A DNA stretch of 64,000 bases from Paramacrobiotus metropolitanus. Lineage: Eukaryota > Tardigrada > Eutardigrada > Parachela > Macrobiotidae. Shown here in pieces: positions 35,111-46,989 of the stretch. The stretch lies in assembly GCF_019649055.1 (NCBI RefSeq), contig NW_026570243.1, positions 186,001 to 250,000 of the forward strand, given 5' to 3'. The position numbers were made by a program, and so were the translations under genes. Position 1 is the first letter of the stretch; every line of letters starts with the position of its first letter. The notes under the pieces are model-generated. The model saw only the letters and a list, made by a program, of their open reading frames with translations. It had not been told where the DNA came from and made no database searches.

Positions 35111-36389
35111 AATTTCGTATGACTTACATTATACCGGCATTGTCCCTGATGTATGTGCTTTTTAATAAGAAATGTTTAGCTTTTATACTCGTGTTTCTAC
35201 GAATACATGCATGAAATCTCTCTAAATCTATTGCAGGTACTCGGTAGACTAGTGTGACTGTGTGAGTGATAAAACTATCTTAATGAACATGATGCGATGA
35301 ATAAGACATGCGATGGATAAGAAAACATGAGGTAATTAAAAAAATGTCAATAACAAAATCTCCAACATATCGACGGATGGACATCGGACTTTTGTTGCTT
35401 CCAGAATAAACTCAATATTGATATGTTTTTCACTGGCTACTTTTTATTTTCTCTACTATTATTAGCAGCACTTATTGCAAAAAAACTTTTTTTTAACAGT
35501 TTGTAAGCAGTTCGGTTGTATTTTGCTATTCATTTATTCGGTAAATTTCACATACACATGATATACAGTATTTTAACATTTTTTTAATAAGTTTGTATTT
35601 TCTTTTATGGTATATTGCCATTCTTATCATTGTACGAATTTTGGTGATTACATTTGAATTTTGAACCTTTTTTATATTTTGTTATTTGTTATGGTGTGCT
35701 TGTTGCTTATATTTTAACCATTTTTTTATTCTGTATTGTTTCTTCTTTTAATTTCGGCGATCGATTGTTATTTTATTACAATATAAAACAAATGGAAAAA
35801 TGAATGTTGGTATTAAAAGAACAAAACAATTGTTTTCTTTATTTGCAATATGTATGGAAACGAGCATCGCTCACAGAAATACATTCAAATGAAAAATTTG
35901 TCCCAGTTGGCACGAGAAGGGACCGTACATAGCACACTCATGGCATTCTATGAGAATAACAGTGTTTCGCGAACCACAGTGATAGATTATCGTGTTCTGT
36001 TCTTGCACTGCAGACGACGGATATCGTGCAGCGCCCCGACTTTCGTGGAATCATGACTGTGGCCCAAGCAGCCAGCCCGCTCCGGAGATCGCTTGTTATC
36101 CGGCGGCGTCCCCTGCTGATGCTGACCCCCGGTGACTTCACGGCGGCGCGCCCACGAAGCGTATGGTAGTCGGCCGCCTGCAGAATCTGACGCAGGTGGA
36201 TCTGGGCGGACCGCTCCACTCCCCATCGCTTGCGACTACGGTCAACTGCATCTGCTGGAGTTGCAGTTTCTGCGAACATTTGCGTTGAATGATTTCTTGA
36301 ATAGAACTAGAAATCCGACGGAAATCTAGTGGTTGCAGTCGACGTATCAATGGTGATGAGCGGTCAGTTGGAGACTTGGGCCTCGTCCT
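35111..36389. other. intergenic; AT-rich then a GC-rich island
   Basis: 35,400-35,830 is T-rich with no genes. 35,980-36,300 is GC-rich with overlapping ORFs on both strands and no recognisable product. Confidence 0.45.
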
Positions 36390-36543
36390 GAATTCAAAGC
36401 GAATCTCGTTGCGATACAGCAACAGGCTGAGCAACTCCACCTCGCGAGGTGGCTTCGCGTACCGTATCTGTAGGCGTAGCCAATGCATACAGCCACCTCG
36501 TGCGGTTGAGCAACCGTACCATAACGAGATTCGCTTTGAATTC
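36390..36543. repeat. 154-bp inverted-repeat element
   Basis: GAATTCAAAGCGAATCTCGTT (36,390-36,410) is repeated exactly inverted at 36,523-36,543, and the match continues imperfectly outward by about ten bases. Inner CCACCTCG words are also partly inverted. Probably a tiny foldback MITE. Confidence 0.75.
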
Positions 36544-37272
36544 GAGACAAGGCCTTGGAAATTGAGTTACAGTACATATGGATGCAGTACTAGGACATTA
36601 CATATGAATACAGTATTAGCTAGTACTGCTCTTTACAATACGTACATATTAACTGTATTTTAGAAAGGCAGCGCATAATTTTTCCATTACATAGCGCTGC
36701 CTTTTCAAAAAGCACTGACTAAACCGTCAAAACCAAAGTTCACCGAGATGAGCGATTGGATTCGATTGGCGATATGAAAACTAATATTATGACACACCCA
36801 TAACTTCTAAAACTTATGCCGGAATGAAAACCCACTCTCCAGTAGCTTGATATTTTGACACTGTCACCTCACATAGTGTAGATGCCAGCTCGCTCCACTT
36901 ACAACTGTCACATACAGTATCTACAGATATTATTTTATTGATAGTATGGGCACTACGCGCAAATTCGGGGCAATACTGGCTTTCTACAAGGAATACTGTA
37001 TTATACGTATATTATGAGGATCAATACTGTAATATGCTCGTAATACACGCCGTTACCACACTCTCCGCGCGATCATATGTAGACAGTGCGCAGTGCAAGC
37101 TGAGAAAACCGATGAATTATCGATTGAAGAATTCCTGATTAGTGTGCTCAGCTCTGCCAGGCAGTACGAGTGGCCCATCCAAACTCCCTGTGGAGTCCAA
37201 CCTGAATCGCAAACGATAATGTTTTAAGCATGCAGAAAGTCTCTACACATATAAAATTTTGATCGCAAAACA
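36544..37272. other. intergenic, upstream of the F-box gene
   Basis: No gene supported. ACATATAAAATT at about 37,246 is a TATA-like stretch 27 bases before the proposed ATG, too close to be a normal promoter for it. Confidence 0.45.
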
Positions 37273-40200
37273 ATGCGGTCAAATACTGTGAAGATTATGC
37301 TGGATAAGTTGTACTACTCGCATTCTTATGTTAAATTCACAGTGGACGTGACGCGAGATAACGTGATACAGCGGGGATATATTACGGATATTGGCAAGGA
37401 TGGTCTCGTAATCGACTTTCATCATGATGGCCAGTCGTCGAGGGAACTGGTTGAGTTCTCTTGCATCCATACATTGCCAACCAAACCTGTTGCCGTCGAG
37501 CGATACCTTAAGCCACCCCAAGTGAGCTCCGAGGTGGAAGTGCTAATTCGCAGCGCAGTGTAAGTCCATGCGATTCTTAAGGGAAATGGCCCGGCAACAT
37601 GGTGTCAAAATGGGATACGTGCACTAAAACTTTCGCTTTCGCGCACTCCGAATCAATTTTTTGTAACGCTTTATGTCATTCCAAAGTTAAATGATTTGTA
37701 TAAATTATTCTGAAAACCGTTTGCGCGCGCAACATCCGGTTGCCGAGATATGGCGTGCTAAAATGAGTGAAAAGTTTCAATGCATTGTTGTGTACCAAAA
37801 GTATGGTTATTCCCCGACCTACTTGAAACTTTGCTGCAAAAGACGCATGGCCATAAAGTCGAAAGTGAACCGATTTCAGATCCATAGCATTTTTTTCCGA
37901 TTTAAAATGAATTTCAAAAATTTTTAAATTCATTTTAAAATTATGGGAAAGTGCTGAACCGAAAACTGGTTCACTTTTGGCTTTATGGCCATGTGTCTTT
38001 TGCAGCAAAGTTTCAAGTAGGTCGGGTAATTACCATACTTTTGGTACACAACAATGCATTGAAACTTTTCACCCATTTTAGCACGCCATATCTCGACAAC
38101 CGGCTGTTGCGCGCGCAAACGGTTTTCAGAACAATGTATAGAAATCATTTAACTTCAGAACGACATAAAGTATTACAAAAAAGTGATTCAAAGTGCGCGA
38201 AAGCGAACGTTTTACTGCATGTATCGTATTTTGACGCCATATACCAGGCCATTTCCCTTAACACATCTGCAGCGAACACATTAGTGCCCGTATATCTATA
38301 ATAAATAATGACAATTCTAGCGACCAACCTATGATGTGGACAAAAGCCATTTTCGTAACACTGTTGCCGGATTACGGTAATAAGCGACATGGCATCGTGG
38401 GTGAACAGTTTGCCTTGGTCCGACTTCCAACCAAAAATCCATTCTCGTTAGTCGCTGTAAAAAGCCTTTGGTCACCATTTGTAGCCAGCGGTATACGTAT
38501 CCGCCAGAAGCGGCAATGGCAAACGGTCCTACCGGCATCGTTCTACAGGGTGACCGTGCCGTATACCTCATGCCGGAGGCAGGATTGCCCCTTTCCACAA
38601 TCTTCTTTACTTTACCATATGAGGCAGTTAGATACAGATATTGGACTGAAATTGGTCTGGCTGGATTTGACGGGCACGCTTCTTGTGTCGGCTGACGATG
38701 TCAGCGTCACTGTGGTGTGCCGTCGGAAACCTAAAGCACTACCCAACACATTCCATCAATTGGTGTTCCACCTGTACGATAAATTTGTTAAACACATTTC
38801 CCAAAACCAAAAAGGGTTAGCGCGATGTTTACGGCTGGTCTACACACAACAAAGTACGGATACAGGCAAGTGACATAGGTATATACTCCGAAACTATTAT
38901 TTAGTTACCCAGTTTCTACTCGTACTACAATGATCGTTCCGGCGTATTCATTACTAGCTTGGATATTACAGCATATGTTCAAAGAAATAAATAATTCTAC
39001 ACCCCAGAGAAATGCTCCAGTAAACATATCATAATCCTACGGAAAATTGTTATCGAAAACTAAATTAAGTACCTACATGTCTAACAGTTGGTGTTAAGAC
39101 CACTGAAAAACTGCTTACTTTGCTTGGTGTTAACCGTTGCGCGGCTTTTTATGATTTTGTAGACAGAGTTCACGAATTCGAGGCGTTTTCAACATTGCTG
39201 ACTCTTCCCGATATAATGTTGCTGGAGGTGCTACTCAGTCTGGATAGAGTCGCCCAAAGGAGCTTGCAACGGTAAGCGTCCAGGCACTGCAAGCAGCCTC
39301 CTTGTTTAGAGTTCTGACTGTTTTTAGCGTATCCCGTCCTGTAACGCTTTGACATGCAGTGGTTCTATTATAAGTTTTAAATACGTATCTGCAGTACTTA
39401 CTGCTGCTTCTTTTTATCAGGCATTGAATTTTTATCTTTATCCCGATTGTTTTTGTCACACATGAAGCCGCCTATCGGACATTCGTATTTTACAGCGTCT
39501 GTTGGAGATGGTACAGACTTCGATCGTGCTCCGCGACCGAGAAGTGTGTGATTCTGGATGCTCCACCAGGCCATTACATCAGCGGACATTTTCACCTGGT
39601 GGACATGGCGAATGCAATGCTGCAGTACTCGGCAGTATCGATGCGAAGTCTGCTGTTGAACCAGTTCTTTCCCAGCCAAAGCCACACGACTATGCTGCTC
39701 ACACGAGAAATGCAGTTGCCATTGGAGCTTTTTGTGTCCTACCGCAGCCCGGTACTTGATCTTCGGGATGAACTGGAGCTGTATCCCGCAGTTAACAACA
39801 TGCACATTCACTGTTCTATGAAAACGAAAAACTCGGAAAGACATACGTTAGGTACAAGACTACATGTAAATTTTAACTGTACTGATATCATTCGTATTGT
39901 GTGCCGTATAGCATAGTTTTACCTGTCATAAAGATTAAAGCTCAGCGGAGGCGTTTTGCGTTTTGTAATTATTATTATTATTATCGCAACTACAGTAGCC
40001 AAGCTCCATTACGCACTGAACAAGTCTGAATTGTTTACACGCACTAAACAAGTCTGAATTATTTTCTTGTTATTGTTAAATTAATTTTTTTGAATTTGTT
40101 CTCAGAATCGCATGTATTTTCAGTTTTTGCCAAGTCAATATGATGAATATACAGCAAATTTTGTAATCCAAATGCGGGGGACAAAGAGACAGCTCCGCCT

Positions 40201-40769
40201 CTTTACCTCCCGTCACTAATATAAGGGGAAAGACTCTATCATCCATCCAGTTATCTTAAGTGATTTATTTGGCAGAAATAATCATCGCTGCACCGGACGA
40301 CATAACATGGCTGACGAATACTTTGGGCGCTGGTTGGACGTACTGCTGCACAACGAGCACCATGAGCGACACCCTTACGGGAATATCTCTTGTGCTGGAC
40401 CAACTGCATCACCGCTGCTGGACGCACGGTATACAATCAAAGGTCGTGAACTGCTATGGCCTTGGAAAAGGGGAAGGAATAAGGTTAAAAGAGGGTTTGC
40501 TTCTTTGGCCTGTCACCGCAGCAGCGCTGGATGCTCTAACGAGGACAGTGGAAAATTTCTGTCCCACGGGCGCCAAGTCATCTGAAACTGATCAAAACTT
40601 TCTACCGCTTGAGACGTCCAGCAGACATTTTGGTCTGTTACAGCCATCCGGTTGTAAGCTAACGGGATTTCGTCCAGACGTTTTGAAAGTACTGATCCGG
40701 AAACCCCGTCTGGTGGGTGAAGACTACTTCAGTTTATGGGGCGTACAAAGCTGGCTTCGATGTTCTTGA
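37273..40769 (+). CDS. F-box protein with N-terminal Agenet/Tudor-like barrel, five exons
   Basis: Proposed exons: 37273-37559, 38321-38853, 39088-39271, 39496-39851 and 40276-40769, with phases 2, 1, 2 and 1 agreeing at every junction, giving 617 residues. The N-terminus (VKFTVDVTRDNVIQRGYITDIGKDGLVIDFHHDG) has the small-barrel pattern of Agenet/Tudor-like modules. A second beta-rich stretch follows in exon 2 (ALVRLPTKNPFSLVAVKSLW). An F-box spans the exon 3/4 junction: LLTLPDIMLLEVLLSLDRVAQ then QRVCWRWYRL, close to the LPxExLxxIxxxL...VCRRW consensus. F-boxes bind Skp1 in SCF ubiquitin ligases; the C-terminal 300 residues should recruit substrate, but I see no known repeat. If the exon 4 donor is not used, exon 4 reads on to a TAG at 39,916. 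Intron 1 contains a complete MITE. Confidence 0.6.
37577..38261. mobile_element. complete TTAA-flanked foldback MITE (intron 1 of the F-box gene)
   Basis: Flanked by TTAA at 37,577-37,580 and 38,258-38,261. The termini are GGGAAATGGCC at the left and GGCCATTTCCC at the right, and the arms pair along nearly the whole 677 bases with a centre near 37,935 (AAATTTTTAAATT). It is a relative of 29,602-30,273 and of the fragment at 42,914. No transposase. The TTAA target duplication points to piggyBac-type mobilisation. Confidence 0.9.
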
Positions 40770-40904
40770 TTTTGCTCATTATTTCCCGTGCGCGAGCAAT
40801 CTTCAAAAATGCCGTATTGCACTTTTTTCTTTTGCCGTGTAGTACTCGTATGTTTGCAGTTTTCACCCATAGACCAACTACAAGATTTACAGTGATTGTC
40901 ACCG

Positions 40905-41182
40905 GAACTTATTGGCCGAGCGAAGCGAAGCCTTCTGTACTCAGCTGGCCACAAAGTCGAGTGCTTGTCGACCGAAGCGAAGCGAAGGTCATCTGTGTTC
41001 AAGAAAACCGGACACAATTTTTGTCGGTTACGCTTCAATAAATTTAAATAAAATATGTTAGAACACACCAAAAAATGTTATATAAAAAATATTTTTCATA
41101 AAAAAATGCATTTTTAAACAGTTTTAGAACAAACTCGGCCAACAGTTTATTAAACTTTGTTTCTCGCTTCGCTTCGGTCGTT
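40905..41182. repeat. GAAGCGAAGC words and inverted repeat
   Basis: CGACCGAAGCGAAGCGA(A)G occurs at about 40,969-40,988 and inverted at 41,162-41,180; another GAGCGAAGCGAAG lies at 40,918. The roughly 175 bases between are AT-rich. Perhaps the ends of a small nonautonomous element. Confidence 0.55.
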
Positions 41183-41679
41183 TAGTGAAAGCCAACAGTG
41201 GTGCACTTTCCTAGTATACGAAGTAATGTGTGTGTACACGATAACTTTCGAAGAAGTTGTGCGATCCTTGTCAAATTTGGTACAATGATAAAACCCAAAA
41301 GTGAGGTCGAGCTTGTTGATGAGCCAGATCTGACCGGAAGCAGGAAGATCTGGAACTCTGCGGTTAGTCGGTGTTCAACAAGAAGTCGTTCAGCAGTTTC
41401 CATTTGACGGTTGTTTTTAAATTCTGAGGTAAGTGAAATGTGAGCATTGGGAAGCTGAAAGAAATAGTGTGCTTCATCTGCATAATCGTTTGTGTACTCG
41501 CGATAATAATCTTCTTCGAGAAGCGTAGTGCAATCTACAATGGACTTCAAAACGGTGTTTCTGCATACAACAAACCCACCCATATCATATATGCACGTTA
41601 TTTTCTTGAAGGTTTTTTTATACAGACACTGCTGATTTTGTCTGTAACGGTTTGCTGATTCCCTCCCAGCACTATGCAC
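41182..41679 (-). CDS. ORF of 165 codons, unknown
   Basis: The minus-strand ORF has an even composition and a Tyr/Glu/Asp-rich stretch (LLEEDYYREYTNDYADEAHYFF), with no signal peptide or domain I know. It ends exactly at the inverted-repeat arm. It may be an exon or part of an unidentified mobile element; no neighbour supports it. Confidence 0.25.
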   Translation of the reverse strand: MHSAGRESANRYRQNQQCLYKKTFKKITCIYDMGGFVVCRNTVLKSIVDCTTLLEEDYYREYTNDYADEAHYFFQLPNAHISLTSEFKNNRQMETAERLLVEHRLTAEFQIFLLPVRSGSSTSSTSLLGFIIVPNLTRIAQLLRKLSCTHTLLRILGKCTTVGFH

Positions 41680-41699
41680 TTACGTTTTGACTAAAAAAT

Positions 41700-42112
41700 G
41701 TTCGGTTGGAAAGCTCTCCTGGCGACACCATCTGCTATACTGTTGCCGACTCGAAAGCTGATACAGCAAATATCCAAACGAATGAACTACCGAATCTGCG
41801 AGAGTGCCTTAAATCCAACCGTTTACACGTCAAAAAGAAAAAATCGCACTTATTGCTAATAAGTTCAGTGCATAACCGCGAACCGACGTAAGCGTACCGC
41901 TGAACGGACATTAACTGCTGCCAGAGAAGTCAGCGAAACATCTCGGAGTGATACTGGATGAACAACTTATTTGGGCTGACCATGCTAAAAAAGCCCAAAA
42001 GAATGCCGGTGGTATATCACTGCTGAACGTGTATAAGTCGGTCGAACACGCCAACGAAATGCACTTTTCTGTGCCTTGATTCACTCTGATCTCTGCGCTT
42101 AAGCGAAACATT
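41700..42112 (+). pseudogene. non-LTR retrotransposon reverse transcriptase fragment
   Basis: Degenerate RT palm/thumb sequence. GDTICYTVADSKADT stands where LINEs have the YADDT motif, followed by LPNLRECLKSNRLHVKKKKSHLLL (the usual LxxWLxxNxLxLNxxKTxxM pattern). After a stop, SAKHLGVILDEQLIWADH matches the LINE xxxYLGVxLDxxLxWxxH block. The catalytic Asp pair is spoiled and there are several stops. A remnant of a Jockey/RTE/CR1-like element; the clade cannot be told from this piece. Confidence 0.75.
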
Positions 42113-42119
42113 AGTCACG

Positions 42120-42488
42120 ATGCATCGCAGTGGCCTCCACGCGGCTGCAAACTACGCGGGACGTAACCACGTAATCGTTCATGGACAAACATGGGATCCT
42201 ATCCCTTTTCACGGGATGGAAATAAAAGCAAGCGATATGATTGTACGAGATGAATCATTCGGAGAAATTTTACATGCCTCAGTATGCCACCGAGATGGTG
42301 GATATCAGACAGCACTGAAGCCGTACAACCTTCGAAAAGGAAATCGCACCATAATCAAGGCGGAAGCGAAGAAACAAGTCGGCAAAACAACCTATTTTTG
42401 GAAGCTTAATATATTGTGGACGTTTTTTGTTGCTTCTAATTTGTCTGACATGTTCGATATTCGTACACTTACCAGGTTAGTGCCTTGA
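42120..42488 (+). CDS. ORF of 122 codons, unknown
   Basis: It follows the LINE scrap directly and is open from an ATG. It contains a hydrophobic stretch near its end (WTFFVASNL) but no known domain. Possibly a continuation of the same element in another frame or a chance ORF. Confidence 0.2.
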   Translation: MHRSGLHAAANYAGRNHVIVHGQTWDPIPFHGMEIKASDMIVRDESFGEILHASVCHRDGGYQTALKPYNLRKGNRTIIKAEAKKQVGKTTYFWKLNILWTFFVASNLSDMFDIRTLTRLVP

Positions 42489-44025
42489 AGTATGCATTGA
42501 ATATTGTCAATATTGATTAAGAACTCCGGTTTCTGACTATCTTTACTCGTACAGTACTGTTTGTACCAGTTACGTTTGGCCAGCTTTAAAATCCCAAGCT
42601 AATGCGCACCCTAGAGTAACCGGAAGCGGGCTACCTGCTCCATGTAAATAACAGTAACACATTGCTTGACTTCATACCATCAGCCAGACTGGATACATTT
42701 CGCAGTGTGACAAATACCCTCTTTGATCTGCAGGCTTTGCTAGAGTATCTGCTTGAGCTTTCGCAGACTGAGTACCTATATGGTTGAAAATTATTTCAGC
42801 TTTATTTTATACATATACTGTATACACGACCCGTACGGTCGTTCATATGGACGGTCCACTGTGCCACCTTAAATTTTAAAGCTGAATTCCTTTCGGTTTT
42901 TTGCTTTACTCTATTAAGGGAAATGACCTGGTACAGTATATTGCACTAAATTCGTGTATTGTACATGTCATCCACGGGAACATTTGCCTTCGCGCTCTTC
43001 CAAACATTTTTTCGGTTTGCTTTTGGACATTGGGTAGTTAAATAAGTTGTCCACAAGGGCGTTAACCCAGTTTGCAGTCACAGCGTCTGGTTGCCTAGTT
43101 ATGAGGGAAGCAAATTCGAAAAATTTTTAATTTATTCGAAAAGTTGAAAGGAGTCAAAATTCTGTTTCCATGTCAAAGCAAATTCTAATTCTTTGCATGA
43201 CTATGACATTATGAAACTATTTACTAATACCCGTATCCAATTTAATTCTATTGTATGTAGTGATAGCCGTATAACAACCTTTGTCCATATTAATTTTATG
43301 CATCTGTACGCGCAGCAATTAATACGTTCCCCTTTATCTGTAGAATTTACAGATACCTAAACACTGTTGCATATACAAATTCATATAGATATGCATTGTT
43401 ATCCGGCATTGGATACACGAAATAAGACCGGAAATTCTAAGGCAATGGGGTTCGATATTTAGCAAGTGGTACGTACTACGTACATTTGCGAAATTCTATT
43501 AGTGTATAGTGCATATATGCATAGAGCGTACCAAAACAATGCATGCGACACAGTGCCGTACACTCATTTCTCCTGCAGCGATTAGTTTTTGCTGTCAGTG
43601 CAAGTTCTGCGACCTATGAGTAGCAGAAAATTGTAAAAATTTCTCCTTTTTAAGGCCAAGTTCTCGTACACTTCACACCCAAAAATCTAATATTTTGCGA
43701 CTGCTGGCCTTTACGGCGTTCGGACAGATTGCTCATTATTTCGGCTTCGTGGATTTCTTAACCACCTTACCGTGATTCTACCGGTAACGTTTTAATAACG
43801 GTATGCGGTTTCGTCCTTAACATGTATTTGTAGCCGGTTTATTCCATCACACTGCGGTTACAAGTTGCTGACACGAGTAATGATTTAATGCTATTACAGT
43901 GCTAGTAGGTATTTCCGATCAACTGGCAAACTGATCATTAGTCGTGAATTAGAAACCGGTACATTTTATCTGCATGCGGTTTTCTTTTATGTGCTCTAAT
44001 CTGGCTTTGGAGTTAATAAACTGGG
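42489..44025. other. intergenic with MITE scrap
   Basis: Apart from the MITE fragment at 42,914-43,150 I see no gene or structured repeat. The end should contain the promoter of the GPCR exon at 44,026. Confidence 0.5.
42914..43150. mobile_element. left-arm fragment of the TTAA foldback MITE
   Basis: TTAA then GGGAAATGACCTGGTACA at 42,914, followed by divergent arm sequence (CGCGCTCTTCCAAACATTTTTT, GTCTGGTTGCCTAGTTATGAG) as far as the AT-rich centre near 43,130. The other arm is missing. Confidence 0.65.
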
Positions 44026-44875
44026 ATGTACAACATGGAAGCGGACGTGTTTAACAGCACAGCGTCTTTGTTTCTGGCGGATAATGGTTTACTGGATCCT
44101 CATGCAATCTTCATTAATACAACCGCAGCGTCTGTAGCGGCTGTTGCGGTAAATGACGATGGACTGAGTGTCTGGTATCCTTACACGTTGACGCAAGTCC
44201 GGAGAGCGTTTTATGTCACATACATTTGCTATCCCTTTTTGTTGGCGTTGTGCACAGTGGGAAATGTCCTCACGATATTTGTTCTTGCTCACACAAAGCA
44301 CAAAGGCAGCACGAATACGTATATGATGGCGGTTGCTGTGGCCAATTTACTTATCCTGTAAGTTGAGGCAGTAGTGATAACGAACTTCCGTTTGTCAAAA
44401 TGTATAAAATTTAATTTTTTTTGGCATTTAAATCTGTTTAATGAGCTCTGTGCAAATTCCTAATTTAAGTGAAGTAGGCAGCCGACATTATTTTGGCGTC
44501 TTCTAATTTAGTGTTTTTTTATACAGTTTGCTGATAATTATGTTCATCGGGTGCTTGTGTCCTAATATCTGTCAAAAACAACCGAAGCATTTTTTATTGA
44601 AATATTTTTATATACTCGATTTACTAAAATGATTTCGTTACTCTACGAAGAGCATAAAAATAGGAGGCTTGGTTTCGATTTTTTATTAACGAATAATTAT
44701 ACATTCCTCTCAATTAGGGTTTGTTGTTGTTGTATTGCAGATGGCTCTATATGCCGACCTACATTTTTAATATTATCAGCAAGAAACCATGGGCGGGAAA
44801 CTTCAAGTTTCACTTTTATCAGTTTTTCGGGCTTCAGAAGTGGTGGAACGACACCTTCGTTCATTTATCTGATTG
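44026..44875 (+). CDS. class A GPCR, first two exons only (partial)
   Basis: Exon 1 (44026-44357) encodes a glycosylatable N-terminus (NST, NTT), TM1 with TVGNVLTIFVL and the start of TM2 (YMMAVAVANLLIL). Exon 2 (44741-44875) starts TGG CTC TAT and ends HLSDW. Both borders fall at the same place and in the same phase (2) as in the receptor at 3,691, so the genes are paralogues with conserved introns. An exon 3 carrying the ERF/DRY region should follow, but none is found between 44,876 and 47,398. Either the gene is truncated, or its remaining exons lie beyond the retroelement that starts at 47,399, which would then sit in its intron. Confidence 0.6.
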
Positions 44876-46080
44876 GTAAGTACAAAACTTCGTACTTTAT
44901 ACCGTTATATTTCACAGACAGTAATAGTATTATCATGATAACTTATTATCACAATATATCTGTGGCACTGCACGCTTGGCAGGGAATCTCTTATAATGCA
45001 ACGATGCTATATTGCTAGTTGTTCATCGTTTAAATTTGAATAATTTTCAGTAATGCCAGCGGCTGTATCTCGCGAATGCCCCTTTTGTTGCTGTGATGAC
45101 TCTTGCCAAATAAACATATCATACACCACATTACCATCTCAAGCATAATATATTTTTCGCCTCCAGCAAGGTTCACTTGTATGGTCAGTGGTAAATTACA
45201 GATACCTGTACAAATATTTGTGCATCCTTAATTGTATACTATTTTATAAAGTATCCATAGTGTGTCGGAATGTTTTTTCCTTTGTTGCTTCGGTATTCCT
45301 TATTGCAGCCTGTCACCTTTGTTATACCTGTTAGATAACCGGTCATCGACTCCCTGTTTAGCGTGTTACATAATCCTTTTTTTTATTTTTTTTATTATTT
45401 TTTGACAACCGGCTGGAGTGCTACGTTGTGGACTTGTGGCTACACATGGTGCTTATGCACCGCGCAGGATTTGGCGTTATGTATAGCTACATCGTCATGC
45501 TCCAGCGGGCTGACATCAGCAGTACATCTAAACAGTGTTAGTATTGGTTAGACCCCTTCTAGTGAAAATGACCGGTTGTCAAAACAATAATGTCGAAGTA
45601 ACATTCATGCCAGTGATAGACCCCTTCTAGTGAAAATGACCGGTTGTCAAAACAATAATGTCGAAGTAACATTCTAAACTGATCTCTGCTGCCAGTGATA
45701 GTAATTAATTACATGAAAGCCTCGGGAGAGCGAGGCCCCATAATTCACCTTCGGTGAATACCGGTGTCTGTAATAGTAAAGACCGTTCGCATTGATCTCC
45801 AGAAGAGCTTTTATCTACTGTTGCTTCATTATTTTTGTTAATCACTAATAATTAATATTTTTCAAATCCGTGTTCATAAAACTTCTATCATCATTTTTTT
45901 AAATGAGCTGTCGATATTTGATGTTTTCGGAGACAATAAGGAAACTGGTCGAATACAATAGATTGTTTCAAATTTAAAACCAATGCTCAATTCTTAATTC
46001 TTTCTTAGAGTTTCACTTTTTAATTTTTATTTTAAAGAAAACGACACAAAAACTGAAAAAAAGAAGAAAAAAAAAGTCCT
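44876..46080. other. no receptor exon 3 found; T-rich and repeat sequence
   Basis: Two acceptor-like sites (near 45,052 and 45,306) open only short hydrophobic frames without receptor motifs. The ORF near 45,374-45,551 (ECYVVDLWLHMVLMHRAG) is hydrophobic but unplaced. Contains the tandem repeat at 45,549-45,673. Confidence 0.45.
45549..45673. repeat. 69-bp-period tandem duplication
   Basis: The 56-base block starting AGACCCCTTCTAGTGAAAA is repeated identically after a short insert (45,549-45,604 and 45,618-45,673). Identity implies a recent duplication. Confidence 0.9.
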
Positions 46081-46167
46081 TTCGTTTTACTTGCTGCTAC
46101 GCTCGCTTCGCTGCGCTCGCTCGCGCCGCAGCTTGGCGTCGCCATCGGCTCCGCCTTCGGCTTCGCC
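46081..46167. repeat. GC-rich repeat block 1
   Basis: TTCGTTTTACTTGCTGCTAC followed by CGCTCGCTTCGCTGCG-like words and CTTCGGCTTCGCC. Repeated at 46,344-46,425 and in short form at 46,678-46,708. Confidence 0.85.
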
Positions 46168-46206
46168 TTCGATTTCGATAAGGCCAGTTGCTTTGGTACC
46201 GTTTGA

Positions 46207-46345
46207 GTAGTAGGTAATGGTAAACTATTACGGTAACCCGTAATGTTAACCCATTGGTAACCCGTAATGTTAACCCATTACGCTAACCCGTAATGGTAAT
46301 TCGATACGGTAATCCGTAATCGTTACCCATTACGGTTAAGTAGTT
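46207..46345. repeat. GTAACCC / TTACGGT degenerate array
   Basis: Imperfect units CCCGTAATGGTAACCCATTACGGT; the array resumes at 46,450-46,625 and sporadically to about 46,990, alternating with the GC-rich blocks. Confidence 0.8.
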
Positions 46346-46425
46346 TCGTTTAACTTGCTGCTACGCTCGCTTCGCTGCGCTCGCTCGCGCCGCAGCTTGG
46401 CGTCGCCTTCGGCTCCGCCTTCGAT
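46344..46425. repeat. GC-rich repeat block 2
   Basis: Near-identical to 46,081-46,167. With the GTAACCC arrays it forms a larger composite repeat of about 265 bases. Confidence 0.85.
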
Positions 46426-46989
46426 ATGGATCGTAAAGGTCACTTGTTTCGGTACCGTTAGAGTAGAGCGTAAAGGTATTCCATTACGAAACGCCGTAAT
46501 GGTAACCCGTAATGCTAACTCATTAGGGTGACCCATAATGGTAACCCATTACGGTAACGTAACCCATTACGTAGCCCTTTACGTAATGGTAACCCATTAC
46601 GGTAACCGGTAACAGTAAACATTATGCTAGCAGTGAAAATGGCAAAAGTAAAAATGAAATTCATATTGATAAAAGTCATTTCGTTTAGCTTGCTGCTCCG
46701 CTCGCTAAGACAACGGACAATCCTAATTAAACCGTAATGGTAACCCACTACGGTGCCCGCAATGGTAGCGTAATTACTGCAGTCCCCGCTACCACTATAA
46801 CGATGGTAGCGTGGGTAACGGCAGCGGTGGCGCCCATGGTGTATACGGTTAGGCAACGCTAGGTAACAGTGGTAACGCCAGGTAACAGTGGTACCGCTCG
46901 GTAGGACTGGTATCGGTAACGGTGCTTGCTATTTCTGACTTTTCGATACTTTTTCCAGTTGTGTGATCTAGTTTCACCGGGGTAACACA

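Noticed and set aside
29716-38148. Similar 65-80 codon ORFs (with RLRAQ.PVAEIWR) at 29.7 and 37.7-38.1 kb on both strands, looking like a conserved small gene family
   Set aside because: They are the two arms of foldback MITEs read in opposite directions; the similarity follows from the inverted repeat, not from coding selection.
45374-45540. Hydrophobic frame as the missing third exon of the 44.0 kb GPCR
   Set aside because: It lacks the ERF/DRY-type motif, lacks a matching acceptor and phase, and ends at a stop after about 50 codons.
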